Source: Dissophora ornata (taxonomy: Eukaryota; Mortierellomycota; Mortierellomycetes; Mortierellales; Mortierellaceae). Taken from it: DNA of 64,000 nucleotides. Below, one piece after another: positions 25,110-37,000 of the stretch (within the stretch, counting starts at the first letter, position 1; every line of letters begins with the position of its first letter). The notes under the pieces were generated by a model. It worked only from the letters and a program-made list of their open reading frames with translations. It made no database searches and was not told where the DNA came from. The position numbers and the translations under genes are program-made. The stretch covers positions 27,652-91,651 of the forward strand of contig MU616594.1 in NCBI GenBank assembly GCA_025201705.1, read 5' to 3'.

Positions 25110-26060
25110 TTTGACTAACAAGGACCCCCAGGGTCATGGGATTTATTAGCTATAGTCTATGAACATTGTCTCTCTGGTTTAATAACGCGACGAAAACAAA
25201 CCATAATCCTCTGAAGATATCCACCAACTCTATATAACCAGTCGCGTTCCCATGGGCTAACCCAGTGGGCCCACGTAACTATTACCACCCCTCGTTAGAG
25301 TGTTAGAAACTTAAAGACAGACTCTACCAGAAATCAATCCTCCCCATCCTCTCCATGGTTCCCAGGTGCCTCTTTCCCAGCAAGCTCTGTAGTGACGTGC
25401 GGTCCGCGTCGGGTGGGTCAAAAGTTAAATACTAAGACTGAAAGACCAGGTTTTTTTTTTTTTTNNNNNNNNNNNNNNNNNNNNNNNNNNNNNNNNNNNN
25501 NNNNNNNNNNNNNNNNNNNNNNNNNNNNNNNNNNNNNNNNNNNNNNNNNNNNNNNNNNNNNNNNNNNNNNNNNNNNNNNNNNNNNNNNNNNNNNNNNNNN
25601 NNNNNNNNNNNNNNNNNNNNNNNNNNNNNNNNNNNNNNNNNNNNNNNNNNNNNNNNNNNNNNNNNNNNNNNNNNNNNNNNNNNNNNNNNNNNNNNNNNNN
25701 NNNNNNNNNNNNNNNNNNNNNNNNNNNNNNNNNNNNNNNNNNNNNNNNNNNNNNNNNNNNNNNNNNNNNNNNNNNNNNNNNNNNNNNNNNNNNNNNNNNT
25801 TTTTTAATAACCAAAACCCAATCTCCCCATCCTCTCCATAGTTTCCAGCAGCAAGCTCTGTAGCAACGTGTGGTCCGCGTCGTGTGGGTCCTGGACAGAT
25901 CCCGCCTTCATGGTCCACTTAATAACGCGACGAAATTAAAAGACCGGGTTCTTAGAAAAAATTATCTATTTTTATCAATAAAGGGTCCAGGGCCATGGGC
26001 CTATTAGCATACACAGACAACAAAACCAATGTAGCGCTGCTTGTGGATCCTCGATAGGGG
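25110..26060. repeat. Diverged direct non-coding repeats around an assembly gap
   Basis: Related blocks occur on both sides of the gap in the same orientation. CAATCTCCCCATCCTCTCCA plus a GCAAGCTCTGTAG and GTCCGCGTCG stretch lie at about 25338-25418 and again at 25818-25889. AATAACGCGACGAAA lies at about 25181 and 25921. A CAGGG(T/C)CATGGG..TATTAGC block lies at about 25130 and 25989. Spacings differ (about 480, 740 and 860 bp), so copies carry indels or are nested. No coding potential is seen. Confidence 0.6.
25465..25799. other. Assembly gap (335 N)
   Basis: A run of N flanked on both sides by T homopolymers and by diverged copies of the same repeat, which explains why assembly failed here. 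Confidence 0.99.
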
Positions 26061-26181
26061 CCCAGGGGGCCCCGGGGACCGTAAGGACTCAAAACTGGAA
26101 ATCTGAAAATTGAGTATATATATGTAAATGAAATGATCGTCTCCGACCAATCAGATTGATCGAAATCTGGTGATCTATCAT

Positions 26182-26262
26182 GTCAACTTGGCCGAGTGGT
26201 TAAGGCGTATGCCTGCTAAGTGTATGGGATTTCCCGCGCAGGTTCGAACCCTGCAGTTGACG
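26182..26262 (+). tRNA. tRNA-Ser (anticodon GCT)
   Basis: An 81-nt cloverleaf without intron. The acceptor stem GTCAACT (26182-26188) pairs with AGTTGAC (26255-26261), with discriminator G. The D arm is GCC-loop-GGC (26191-26206). The anticodon stem-loop is 26208-26224 with loop CTGCTAA and anticodon GCT at 26215-26217. A long variable arm (26225-26237), as expected for class II tRNA-Ser, is followed by the T arm GCAGG-TTCGAAC-CCTGC (26238-26254). It decodes AGC/AGU. CCA is not encoded, as usual in eukaryotes. TTTTT downstream at about 26269 could end Pol III transcription. Confidence 0.95.
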
Positions 26263-26425
26263 CGATACCTTTTTACTCTTCTGAAGTGGATTGCCATCCA
26301 CAGAACTTTTGCTGTTAGTGTGATTTGCATGCAGTGGAGGCTTAGTAGGATTTTATTTTTACTTTTTGCCCTCGAATTTATTTTCAAGTAGGCTGCTGGG
26401 TATTACGCAACATATCATATCTGCT

Positions 26426-27169
26426 CTAACGGAAGCCAAGAATGTTGAAGTTGCGCTCCGACATAGCCTTGTATTCCTCTGTTTCCCTCCAGGCTGCAAG
26501 CGATGGGATCATTTCGACAGTGGCCTTGACCTTCATGAGTGCAGGCGTCTTTGCCTCCGAGATCAAATCCTCGCCGGTAAAGCCCTGCAGCATCGTGATC
26601 AGATGGGCTGTCTTGATATCAGCAATCGTTGTTTTGTTGCCAACATAATGTCCACTCGCTCCAGCTGCAGTCAAGTGCTGCTCGTGGTACTTGACCCAGT
26701 CAGCAATGATCGTACTGACGAGCATTTCCTTGTTCTCGGCCTTAAGGACCGCATCCTTAATAATGTAGTATCGAAGGAAGAGCTGCACGACTAGGCCGTT
26801 CGAGTGAGCCACAAAGGTGTTGACCAGGTTCTTTTCAAAGGCGTCGCTACCATACAAATCGAACTTCTCGGAGAGATAACGCTCGATGGCATCCGATTCT
26901 GCAATATTGATCACTCTGCCGTCTGAAGATGTCTCCTTGAGGAGAGGGAGGACACCGAAAGGAGTCTTGGGCTTCTCGCTCGCCCAATCGTCCATGGTGC
27001 GGTCCGTGATGACATTCGTGAACTTGGCACCGGAGACTGCGAGGATGGTGCGGGAAATGGCACCAAGACCGTGGAGACCAAAGTATCTGAGCTCGAACGT
27101 GCTATCCTTCTTGTGGCAGATCTCGTTGAAGGCAGCGGCCTGGGCAGGATCGAAGAATTGGTGAACCAT
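26426..27169 (-). CDS. Glutathione S-transferase-like protein
   Basis: A single exon of 247 residues, the usual size for cytosolic GSTs. After a 25-residue N-terminal extension comes a thioredoxin-like domain beginning ELRYFGLHGLGAISR, with the cis-Pro region PFGVLPLL and an AESDAIERYLSEKF segment that resembles the glutathione gamma-Glu contact (E-S-x-A-I). An all-helical C-terminal domain follows, with TIADIKTAHLITML resembling the N-capping/hydrophobic staple region. The class looks nearest to sigma/alpha-like fungal GSTs. It probably conjugates glutathione to electrophiles or acts in peroxide defence in the cytosol. A TATAAAG lies at 27257-27263 (minus strand), about 90 bp before ATG. Confidence 0.87.
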   Translation of the reverse strand: MVHQFFDPAQAAAFNEICHKKDSTFELRYFGLHGLGAISRTILAVSGAKFTNVITDRTMDDWASEKPKTPFGVLPLLKETSSDGRVINIAESDAIERYLSEKFDLYGSDAFEKNLVNTFVAHSNGLVVQLFLRYYIIKDAVLKAENKEMLVSTIIADWVKYHEQHLTAAGASGHYVGNKTTIADIKTAHLITMLQGFTGEDLISEAKTPALMKVKATVEMIPSLAAWRETEEYKAMSERNFNILGFR

Positions 27170-27256
27170 TTTGATAATAGTGCAAATGTGGTTTGAAGAG
27201 GCTGCGGGTACTTGTTGGTGATAGGCGCGCTGGACACGATGTGGATGGACGCGTAC

Positions 27257-27263
27257 CTTTATA
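27257..27263 (-). promoter_or_regulatory. TATA box of the GST-like gene
   Basis: TATAAAG on the minus strand about 88 bp upstream of the start codon, a plausible core promoter position. Confidence 0.4.
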
Positions 27264-28041
27264 GATTTGTGTTTTAAACTTAAAATAGTAGATCACCCAC
27301 AGATGGCTGTAGTTTAACATATATTCAGTCTGTCGTTCTGGACGCCGGATTAAATGTAGGGCCGACGTTCCAGTCGCATTATTAAGCATTCGCTGATTGC
27401 ATGAGGGTTTGCTTCCAAACTTTGGGGTTCTAATTGTTCTAGCCTCAACTTCTACTTGTGGTTATGCATCTGTGAGATATCGCCCAATGCTAACGCCTTA
27501 GTCGCAACCGATTCATTGCACGACGCATAAAATATTGCCAGACACTGGCAAAATCGCTTGCGTCCTGCAGAAACAAATAGAACTATCCATTTGTCAGCTC
27601 GATCGCTCACATTTATTTAAAGTCCTGATGCCATCTGATATCATACGCAAGTGCGCAGCTCTGACGCTCCAAACACGTACAGTACGATCTATAAAAATAA
27701 TATTATTGCTGGGGAGGCGTCAAGGGTAACTACGCACGAGGCGTAACTGTGCAAGAGACATGTAAATTTTTTCCTTTCCTTGAAGAAACCACGCCTCGTC
27801 AAATCGCTGAAAGCACCTCAAGGAACGCTGCTACTTTGCAAAGTACAAAAAGCATTGTTGCTTCGTGAAGTGTGGTTTGAAGTGTTGGTTTAAACCGGAA
27901 ACGTCATGACATGGTGCTTTGTAAACAGTGAAAGTGGAGTATTTTTTAAAAAACGACGCTTCGAGTCACGCTTCGCTTCAAAATACAAACAATATATTTT
28001 GAAATCGGCAATAGTTATAACACGTTAAATAAATCACGAAA

Positions 28042-28257
28042 TGGCAGGGATTGAAAACCCAAAAATACATTACTCAGAATGAAGCATTCAAAGATTTCTT
28101 CTGTTTGATTATTGAGTTGTTTATTTCCGAGAAAATTACAACTAATGCGCCCAAGAATGACAAAGATATCGAAAAAGATCTACAGGTTACATACGAGACG
28201 ATCAAGGAGCTGATGTTAGTGATCATGGCTTTGAAAGCATCCAGTAACCATTGAGCC
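28042..28257 (+). other. Possible protein fragment, AT-rich, no clear start
   Basis: An open frame reads KTQKYITQNEAFKDFFCLII and then a charged stretch to ALKASSNH and stop. It looks protein-like (alternating hydrophobic and Lys/Glu-rich helices) but has no convincing start codon, partner exon or recognised domain. It may be a gene remnant or chance. The rest of 27170-28482 shows nothing else I can support. Confidence 0.2.
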
Positions 28258-28482
28258 ACTCCGGCAGTGTGTCAAAGTCGCGGCAACCCGATTTTGTTGT
28301 ATTGTATGGTATACAAAACGAGAATCAGGAAAATAGGGTTGTCCACATGTAGGTTCGGACAATGTAGATAAGTTTTTCAAGCATCATTTTGAGATGGTTG
28401 CCCCGACTCTCACACTTCCTCTTTTTTTATGGTTCAAGCGCAAGGGTACATTATTTCGTCACGTGGAATGGGTACTTACAAT

Positions 28483-29459
28483 TTACTTCTTCTTGGAGAC
28501 ACCGACGACGCGACCGCGACGACCAGTGGTCTTGGTGTGCTGACCACGGACACGGACGCCCCAGTAGTGACGGAGACCACGATGGGCGCGGATCTTCTTG
28601 AGACGCTCCAAATCCTCACGCATCTGGTTGTCAAGACCGTTGGCCAAGAGCTGAGTGTACTTGCCATCGACGAAGTTCTTCTGTCTGTTGAGGAACCACT
28701 GGGGAACCTTGTACTGGGTGGGGTTCTGCATGATGGTGACGAGACGCTCGAGCTCCTCGTTGGTGAGCTCACCAGCTCTATATGGGGGTGAACGAAGAAG
28801 GAGACGAGGACAGAATTAGATTCATATCCAGCAATAGTGGGTTTAGCCTGGTAGACAACGGGTGGTCCAGCTTTCTTCCTTGCTCTAATATCGTATCGGC
28901 ACATGTACGGTAAGTTGTTGAATGGCGCGAGTCTATGGGTTCAACACTCGAGCTACCGCGGTTGCATCGTTCGGCACCAAAAAGTAGCTGCCATGCTAAA
29001 TAATTCCTGCCGCAGTCGCCACCGACTACTGTTCCGACGTGGCACTTGTAGTTGGTCCTCGAGGGGATTGAGTCGTTTCGTTTAAACACAGTACATCCTG
29101 TCTGATTGAACTGCGGGATGAGATGTCCTGCCTCCTGTATATTTAAACAAAACGCACCTCTTCTTCAAGTCGATATCAGCCTTCTTGCAGACCAAGTTGG
29201 CATAACGACGACCGACACCCTTGATGTTGGTCTATGAGGTAATACCAAGTATCAATAAGACCACAATAGTTAGATAGTTGATCCTGTCGTTCCATCGCCT
29301 GCAACACTTGTAAAGCGATCAGTCCAACAGGCCGATGGAGGATAAACGATGTTAGATTTGCCTTACCATGGCGAACATGATCTTGGTCTTGCCCTCAACG
29401 TTCGTGTTAAGAACACGAAGAATGTGCTGGAACTGGCCTTTCTCGGGGACAAGGAGAGA
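28483..29459 (-). CDS. RPS18: Cytosolic ribosomal protein uS13 (RPS18), first exon not located
   Basis: Three coding exons in transcription order: 29459-29367, 29231-29158, 28777-28483 (462 nt). They encode [86 protein letters not shown] and the end [21 protein letters not shown]. This is the whole of uS13 except the initiator Met. It is a component of the small subunit head, contacting the P-site tRNA region and bridging to the large subunit. The first listed exon begins exactly at codon 2 in phase 0, so the start codon must be a separate ATG-only exon or an exon ending in ATG further upstream (above 29460), which I could not fix. The gene is divergent from RPL19. Confidence 0.93.
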
Positions 29460-29539
29460 CTGTTGGGGTGGACGATTGGGATCAAGAGATGGGTTCCAGT
29501 GTTAATGTATTACTCTGATTGATGAGTTCTTCTTGACTC

Positions 29540-29749
29540 CTTGCAATCCATCCATCCAAGATCTGCAAGTCCCTCCGCCACAGCAAGCTGACTGATTCCG
29601 AAAGATTTTGGGCATAGGTTCTCCCGATGGTAATGTGGGGTCGATGATGGTTCCTGATGCATTGACAATGACGACGGTAGTCGGGTGACTTCAATAGATG
29701 GTTCCAAGCATCAATAGATGGCTGAGATGCCTGGATGGATGGTTGCAAG
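29540..29749. repeat. Inverted repeat upstream of RPS18 exon 2
   Basis: The left arm CTTGCAATCCATCCATCCA (29540-29558) is matched by its reverse complement at 29732-29749 with one base fewer. The loop is 173 nt and contains further short direct repeats (ATAGATGG twice). It lies in the first intron or leader of RPS18. It could be a small miniature inverted-repeat element or an RNA structure. Confidence 0.45.
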
Positions 29750-30415
29750 TGTATTCATTTTTATCATAAAATGCCACTTTCCATCTTGGTTTGATTAGTG
29801 CGAAAAAAAGGAGTATCAAACGAACGCACACGGGCGGTCATTTAGGCAGCTGTGGCTTGTCAATTTCGATTTGTCTCAGAGATATATTGTGTGTATACAC
29901 TCAAAGTACACGCTGTGCCAGGGCGCTCTATGGAGGTTCTTTCTGTGAGATCGGACCGTCCTCCCTTCCTCACATACTCGAACTATTGGCAAACGCGTCA
30001 ATGGTCTTTTAAAGTACAGCAATTCGCTACTTTTGTCTTTTCAGAGTTATTCCCTTTGGGCGCTCTGGACTGTCCTTTCGCTGACACCTCCTGCGCGATT
30101 CTGTTCAAACATGAGCACATAAGTGGGATAATCGCATAATTCCGTCTGGCGGTGGCTACTGTGGCATAGCGTCAAGAAACCTTCCAGGATAACAAGATGA
30201 CAAGAAGATCACAAGCGACCTCAAAAGAGGTGCTTCCTGCGACAGCGTTCTCAAATAATTGGAGAGTGGTGTGGTTGGAGTCGTGTGAGAGCGATGAAGA
30301 AGGCCCTTAAGTGGATTGAACTCGAAGCCACGGATGTAAAATTTTTCGAGCTCTATTATTTTTGAGCGGATCCGCGAGAGATATTTTTTCTTCCTTTGCT
30401 TCTGTCGTTTTAAAC

Positions 30416-31769
30416 ATGTGCGTAGTTGAACCATACAAGTCAATGACAACATCAACATCAAACACACGCTCGTCTTCAATCTTTATCTGGATGGGATGCA
30501 GCATCAGTAATGGGATCTCAGTTTCGGGAATGGATCACGCATGAAACTGATGCCGTCCATCTGGTTCATCTGCAAATTTGGATTTTCGACATTTCTCATT
30601 TGACATTCAACCTTACTCGCCCACGGGACCTATCATCAATTGTCTCCGACCATCATTGAGTTTTATTTTCAAGCGATCAGTGCCTCAGCAAGTGCTGACA
30701 TTTGTCTTCGAATCTTTCTTTGCATCAATCATACAGGGTTTCTTTGAGCAGTCAGAAACGTTTGGCCGCCGCCGTCTTGAAGTGCGGCAAGCGCAAGATT
30801 TGGCTTGACCCTAACGAGGTCACCGAGATTGCCAACGCCAACTCCCGTAAGTTCATCAGCCCCCGACACTCGCCTCACCAACATGGATAAGAAACCAGCG
30901 GGAGGTTCGAAATCTAGGAGTACGCAGTATGCGACTGATTCCGGATCTTCACCATTTCCCGGATTACCTTTGTGGAATACCAACAACGTCGCCAGGTTGC
31001 TTTGTGGGCCCTCCGACCGTATTTGGTCCACTGCAGCCACTGCAGTCATTGCAAACTAGCAACTTATCGCCAATTGCCGAGTATGTTATTCGATATTGAA
31101 CTCTAGAGTCTTACAGCCCTGAAGACCTTTAGGATGGTGGCGGATGTAGACTATGCAACGGCGGAGAGTCGCTTCAACGGCGTAGGGCAGTTCATTCACA
31201 CTTCAATTGACACGAATATACGACGCTTGACTAATTGCTTTTGGATCGGCTGGTTTTCCTGACATATCTGAATATTAGGCCAGAACATCCGCAAGCTCGT
31301 CAAGGATGGTCTCATCATCAAGAAGCCCCAGACCATGCACTCGCTTTTCCGCCACCGCGAGAAGCTTGCTGCCAAGCGTGCTGGTCGCCACAACGGCACT
31401 GGTAAGCGCCAGGGTACCGCTGAGGCCCGTATGCCCACCACTGTCATCTGGATGCGCCGCCAGCGTGTTCTCCGCCGCCTCCTCCGCAAGTACCGTGAGT
31501 CTGGCAAGATCGACAGACACTTGTACCACGTCTTGTACATGAAGGCTAAGGGTAACGTCTTCAAGAACAAGCGTGTCCTTATGGAGTACATCCACAAGGT
31601 CAAGGCTGAGAAGCTCCGTGCCAAGTTGATCGCTGACCAGGCTGAGGCTCACCGCAACAAGACCAAGGCTGCCCGCACCCGCCGCAACGAGCGCGTCGCC
31701 GAGAAGCGCGCTGCTCTCTCTGGCGTCGAGACTGCTGATGCTGAGGCCCCCAAGAAGTCCAAGAAGTAA
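30416..31769 (+). CDS. RPL19: Cytosolic ribosomal protein eL19 (RPL19)
   Basis: Exons 30416-30417 (proposed), 30737-30846 and 31279-31769 total 603 nt, or 200 residues, the normal eL19 size. Text in order: [57 protein letters not shown]-like [40 protein letters not shown], then a Lys/Arg-rich helical tail ending PKKSKK. It is a 60S protein whose long C-terminal helix crosses to the small subunit. Exon 2 begins G-GTT after CAG, so the initiator codon must be split AT|G. The AT at 30416-30417, followed by GTGCGT, fits; ATGTAAAA near 30332 is an alternative. A 432-bp second intron follows. AATAAA lies at 31793-31798. Confidence 0.93.
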
Positions 31770-31792
31770 ATTGATCTTTGGCCCCCAAACCG

Positions 31793-31798
31793 AATAAA
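31793..31798 (+). terminator. Poly(A) signal of RPL19
   Basis: AATAAA 24 bp after the stop codon, with a second AATAAA at about 31863. Confidence 0.5.
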
Positions 31799-32443
31799 TT
31801 TGCTTCATGAACTTTTTTTTCTAAACAAACCAACGACATCCAAATCGTAACCGATTTTGAGAAATAAAACTTTCATTTTGATTGCTCAGTTCGCTGGTGC
31901 ATTTGCTGTGGGTCTTCAAAGCACTGTTCATACTGTCTGACGTTTGCTGCTCATCTATTTACTCGGTCCTTGTATCAATTGAACGCAACCCCTTATTCCA
32001 GAATCATATTCGGTCTCCTGTTTACACTGCAGGCAATTCTAGTCTGCCATAATGGCCATGCCGGAGCGGTACTATGCGCTTTGAAACAAGAGCTCTTGAG
32101 AAATATGATAATATGGTCCGTATGTTCTCTAGATCCAGATTTCCATGAAGACATCCCCTGGGCTATGGCTGATCAATAATTAGTGGCGTCCCGTTTCGTT
32201 TTGGGTGTATTTTTTTTTAATAATGATATAACAATGACTAAGCAAAAACGAATAACGAACAGTGGATGCTGTGGGGTTGTGGGGTTGTGGGTGATATTTC
32301 GATGACCCGCTGTTGCCTGGTATTGATTTCCAGAGTGAAGACGGGAGTAATTCAAATGAAAGTAAATAGCTGGATGCTTGGTAGGAAAGTGTGTTGTTTG
32401 TGGTTGAATCCAATCCTGATTAACAGCTCCCTGACCGCCCTGT

Positions 32444-32701
32444 TTAGCGGTTTTTAGTCTGGCGGTAGGAGAAGCGTTTCCTGGTAGGGGCGAACTCGCC
32501 GAGCTTGTGTCCGACCATCTCGTCGGTGACGGTCAATGGGACATAGTCCTTGCCATTGTGAATTTGGAACTTGAGGCCGACGAAGGAAGGGATGATAGTG
32601 CAGGCGCGTGCGTTAGTGCGGACGGGAATGTTCTGGGTCAAGGCCTGCTTGAGACCAGGCAGGGCCACGAAGAAGGGGCCTTTCCATGCAGAGCGTGGCA
32701 T
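32444..32701 (-). CDS. RSM19: Mitochondrial small-subunit ribosomal protein uS19m (Rsm19)
   Basis: A single exon of 85 residues, the family's usual size. It starts [16 protein letters not shown] and has the uS19 signature [17 protein letters not shown] near the end plus [17 protein letters not shown]. The bacterial-type spacing ([22 protein letters not shown]) marks it as the mitochondrial form, not cytosolic uS19/RPS15. It sits in the head of the mitoribosome small subunit. The intervals 31770-32443 and 32702-33352 hold no further gene that I can support. Confidence 0.9.
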   Translation of the reverse strand: MPRSAWKGPFFVALPGLKQALTQNIPVRTNARACTIIPSFVGLKFQIHNGKDYVPLTVTDEMVGHKLGEFAPTRKRFSYRQTKNR

Positions 32702-33352
32702 TGTATGGATGTGCGTTGCTTTACGAAGGTGATCAAGAGAATCGAGGGCACCCGATCTTTGGGAGCCGTCCAGCAGGTGTACACTTTGTATTTTGCGAGT
32801 TTTTTTTCGGTTCGAATCACGTCACCGTAATTTTCTATGTCGATGTTGCTACATCTTGCAAAGGCACCTGCCATTCTCGTCTATGCGCCGAAGATACGAT
32901 GAATAGGCGGAGCGGATGGTAGGGAAAGAGATCTCAGTTCATCGAGTCGAAGCATTGGACCATTGTCAAAGCGGTTGGAGTGACTGTGAAGCAGATTGCA
33001 AGTATACCAATAACATGGATTCTACACAAGGGAATCCGCAACAACGGTAATAGATTACTATTGGAGGGGGCATTGGATTTCTCTGCTGCGAAAGGCTTGA
33101 TTACAGAAAGCTCCTCTTGTGATAAATATCCTCATCAAGACGGTCCGAGTGCACTTCTCTGTGCAGGAGCATCATTTCCACTGGAAATAACTATTTTGGT
33201 GTGCGCATGGAAATAAGTTATGTGGCTGCCTCGGGGACACAATAAGAAGGTTTGGCCCACGCTCAATCTATGGCTATTTTAAGGCAGGCCTCATCTCATC
33301 TTGCACTTTTATTTGTTCTTTTCATCTCATTTCCCCCAACATCCTGAATATC

Positions 33353-34707
<1,355 letters not shown>

Positions 34708-34713
34708 AGGTAC

Positions 34714-34719
34714 AATAAA
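34714..34719 (+). terminator. Poly(A) signal of the GDP-fucose synthase gene
   Basis: AATAAA seven bases after the stop codon, in an A-rich run. Confidence 0.45.
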
Positions 34720-37000
34720 ATAAAAAAAGCCAATATAGTACTTCATACACTATACACGTTGGTACTGTGCTCTGTTCCACACAGAGCTTCACGTGCCGCG
34801 CTGGAGCTCAACCAGTCAAGCTTCGTTGTTGAGAAGACACAACGCAGTCAAGGCTATATTGGTCGCGGTCCCCTTTCTGAAGAGCTGCAAGTACATCGTA
34901 ATATGGCTGAACCAGAAAAGTAGCGCTTGTCAACGCAGGAATGTACCAACTGCTTCCATCTTTGTTTTTGCACAAGTTTTTGAAGATTGCCTGGGTTAGG
35001 TTCAAACTAGCAATTCGCCTCCGTAATACTCGTTGCAATCGAGAGAAGGCCAGAGAGGATGCTTTCGGTCAGACCGTTACCCATGACAATGAGATTGTAT
35101 TGTTCGTCCTATACCGCAACGTCTGTTACTTGTCGTCACGTCTCCATTTATTGTTTGAGCGGAAAGGCAATTGCAAAAAAAACAAGATTGCTGCTCATGC
35201 TTGTTGTTCTTCATTGCTCCTGGCGCACAACTCACCATGACGCGAATATGAATGGGGTGAGAGGCTGTTAGAAGAAAGAGACGATATACGAGTATTATTA
35301 TCTGCCCTCACCTCCAAGACAGTGACGCCCGTGTCTCAAGTCTAGGTGTCTAGAAGGAGCAGGGTTGTCAAGGAACACGTCAAAGGGCCCAAGACTGGGC
35401 AAGCGGGTCTAGATAATAGAGCTAGGTTTAAAAGGCATCTTAACTACTATGAAAAGTAGGCAAAGCATCAAATGTGTACATCGCAACATCCTCTGCTGCA
35501 TGTCCAACCTTGTCAACAATGACGTGCGCAGGAGTTGGTTGACAGACCTTACCGAGACGCAGCATGGGGTCACCCGGCGATTCTCGGGAAAGCATCCGAG
35601 GAAAGTGAGCCCTCATCCATGGCATCGACGAGGAACAAAGTTAGACATTCCGTGGCCTCTTCTATTCCACAGAGCGATACTATAAGGTTCTGTTGGACAG
35701 GCCATTTTGGCAAGCACGTATCTGTTGGGCATGTCGTTTACTCCGTCTTTGGATAGCGCGTGGTGCTTTGAATGTTGTCACGGCTGCTCATTGGGCTGTT
35801 TTTTTGCGCATCCAATTACAATGGCGCTTGTGTCCCAGGCATATCTGCTCTTGTCTGCTGCCTGTCCATCTCGCTCACGAGCCTCGGTAGCGGATTAACC
35901 ACACGTCCTGGGTAGCACAAAAGCAACTCCTTGGTAATTAGTCTAGAGGTGCATGATTGTTTATTTGTGTTAGTATTCTGCTTATGTGAATCCAGGACTG
36001 CAATCATTGGACATAGATGGAGGATCATGGTAAAGAGAAACAAAAAACAACAACGCATTATACGAACACGATTGGTACCACTGGAGCAACGTGACAGCAT
36101 AACCGGGCTGTGAACTTTCTGTTGCTCTCATTGGTCCTGGATGGGCAACGGAGGACAGAGGCACATCCGCTTCCTTCGCAGCAATCTTGACTCACACGCA
36201 TACAGTGCCTACCGATAGACCTGGATTGTCATCAAGACCTGTTTGCTGTCAATAGTTTCCAACAGCCTTGCATTATTTTTTTTAAAAAAAGACATGCCAG
36301 ATTTTGTGGCGAGAGAAGACATCGCTCGTTTGCGCTTGTTTGCAACTTAAGTTCCTCCTGAAGTCTATCATCTTCCAACGGAATAATAGCACCATTCATG
36401 GAAAACCCCCAAAACTTGTTTCCTTCTCATTTGTTGACCGACGGTGAGGCGCTTCCAGAGCGCTGGACATGCACGGTTTGGGGCGAAGGAAGAGGTCCTG
36501 CATATCTAATCGAGAGAGACATGCATTTCAAAGCCTATGATTGCTATTAAACGCACAATGTTGTTCTGCTGATTCTTCAAGACGAAATTCTTGACAAATG
36601 ACACCATTTTTAACTTATCAGGAAAACCTCGGTACTGAAACGGTTGCACGCGTTTATGTCCTTCATAGGGCTCAGCTACACAAAAAGGGTAAATGGTTTT
36701 AATAGCTACGCTAACAAAGTCGAGAGCCTCGTTTATCTTAGTGGTTATTTCATAGTCATTTCCTCATTTCACTCCCATACTAAGCATATTAGTAGATATA
36801 GATATTAATCCTACTGCGACTCGCGAGTACTTAAAGAATGAAAGAATCCATCTCAAATCTCCTTTTTTTCAGCCTATTCACTGTCAGATTTCCTGCCAAG
36901 CTGGCTCATTCCTCCCCTACACGCCAACCCATACCTACCTTCCACTCCCCCCTGGCAACATCCTAGCAGATCACATACAATACATAGCTTATAACACTAG
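34720..37000. other. Intergenic region
   Basis: About 2.3 kb with no supported gene. Only short frames without conserved text are present. The last 150 bp before 37001 are C/T-rich (leader of the first OPT gene). I found no TATAAATA here, unlike three other OPT genes. Confidence 0.4.

Noticed and set aside
25392..25918. Open frames across the run of N on both strands
   Set aside because: They exist only because N is read as unknown residues; the flanks are repeat sequence.
30847..31278. snoRNA inside the long RPL19 intron
   Set aside because: I looked for C (RUGAUGA) and D (CUGA) boxes or an H/ACA pattern and found no convincing pair; the RPS18 introns gave the same result.
31275..31808. 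177-codon minus-strand frame opposite RPL19
   Set aside because: Shadow of the strongly biased ribosomal-protein codons; no homology of its own.
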